Shown here: one piece after another, positions 6,548 through 6,682 of the stretch
How the letters are laid out: each line of letters begins with the position of its first letter
Numbering within the stretch: position 1 is the first letter of the stretch
Assembly (NCBI GenBank): GCA_025361325.1
Contig: JANYAL010000136.1
Span: forward strand, 1 to 6,682
Length of the DNA: 6,682 nt
Reading direction: 5' to 3'
Source of the DNA: Bacteroidota bacterium
GTDB taxonomy: Bacteria; Bacteroidota; Bacteroidia; Chitinophagales; Chitinophagaceae
Made by a program: the position numbers and the translations under genes
Notes under the pieces: generated by a model
The model's input: only the letters and a program-made list of their open reading frames with translations
The model's database searches: none
What the model was told of the DNA's origin: nothing

Positions 6548-6682
6548 TATTTTGAAAATGGATCTGCCCAGCAGCCAACATCGGTGGCCGATGCACAACC
6601 CCTTTAAAAAAATGATCTTGTGAATTTATCAGGAACGGATCCGTGTTTTTAATAGCCGCAATAACCAGGTTGAAGTTTTAGG
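6548..6682. other. 3' flank of the NTF2-like gene; frame broken by one TGA, no recognised gene
   Basis: On the plus strand an ATG at 6558 opens 21 codons (MDLPSSQHRW... to ...KKMIL), then a TGA at 6621-6623, after which the same frame stays open to the window edge with a protein-like composition (IYQERIRVFNSRNNQVEVL). This could be the decayed start of a gene, a sequencing error, or chance; I do not recognise the peptide. The minus strand shows a 10-base palindrome ACGGATCCGT at 6635-6644 and no supported start codon. The stretch is too short to decide. Confidence 0.25.
6579..6593. repeat. Short inverted repeat CATCGG-TGG-CCGATG
   Basis: Six-base perfect arms with a three-base loop lie 31 bases after the stop of the NTF2-like gene. 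As RNA it makes a compact hairpin with three G-C pairs, in the right place for transcript end protection. It is not followed by a T-run on the plus strand (an A-run comes at 6606-6612 instead), so a standard intrinsic terminator is not supported. Confidence 0.35.

Noticed and set aside
6579..6593. Intrinsic terminator for the NTF2-like gene
   Set aside because: The hairpin is real but has only six pairs and is not followed by a T-run on the plus strand.
1..6682. CRISPR array, tRNA or rRNA gene, insertion sequence
   Set aside because: No regularly spaced direct repeats, no cloverleaf pattern, no transposase-like reading frame and no paired terminal repeats were seen on either strand.

Overview
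The window looks like a chromosomal piece of a Bacteroidota genome, most plausibly a Chitinophagales-type organism. The reasons are Sec signal peptides ending in the 'A-Q' style common in this phylum (LAQ-N, SNA-Q), starts without clear Shine-Dalgarno sequences, an S9 peptidase with the 'SVHRDEFG' variant I associate with Bacteroidota, and mid-range base composition. This taxonomic call is inference from protein style, not from a marker gene.

Layout. Four genes lie head-to-tail on the minus strand, read from right to left: a two-domain beta-oxidation enzyme (3-hydroxyacyl-CoA dehydrogenase plus enoyl-CoA hydratase, FadN-like, 5517 to 3136); a secreted S9/DPP-IV-type serine peptidase (3052 to 899); a small metzincin (M10-like) zinc protease starting one base after the peptidase stop codon (897 to 241); and the first 64 codons of an ABC transporter ATPase running off the left edge (193 to 1). 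The gaps are 83, 1 and 47 bases, so they could be one transcript, but only the S9-metzincin pair is tight enough to argue strongly for coupling. An exact 15-base palindrome lies in the 83-base gap.

A 583-base stretch without a convincing gene (5518 to 6100) separates this block from a plus-strand gene for a small exported NTF2-like (SnoaL/DUF4440-type) protein (6101 to 6547). That gene is visibly AT-richer than the minus-strand genes and has a perfect 14-base palindrome just upstream. The right-hand 135 bases hold a hairpin and a reading frame broken by one TGA, with no recognised gene.

The genes do not form one obvious pathway: fatty-acid oxidation, peptide hydrolysis, a leaderless metzincin and an ABC exporter component. 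I see no clear sign of a new defence or mobile system. The features most worth a second look are the leaderless, prodomain-less metzincin coupled to an exported peptidase, the altered N-terminus-binding motif of that peptidase, and the two palindromes in probable control regions.
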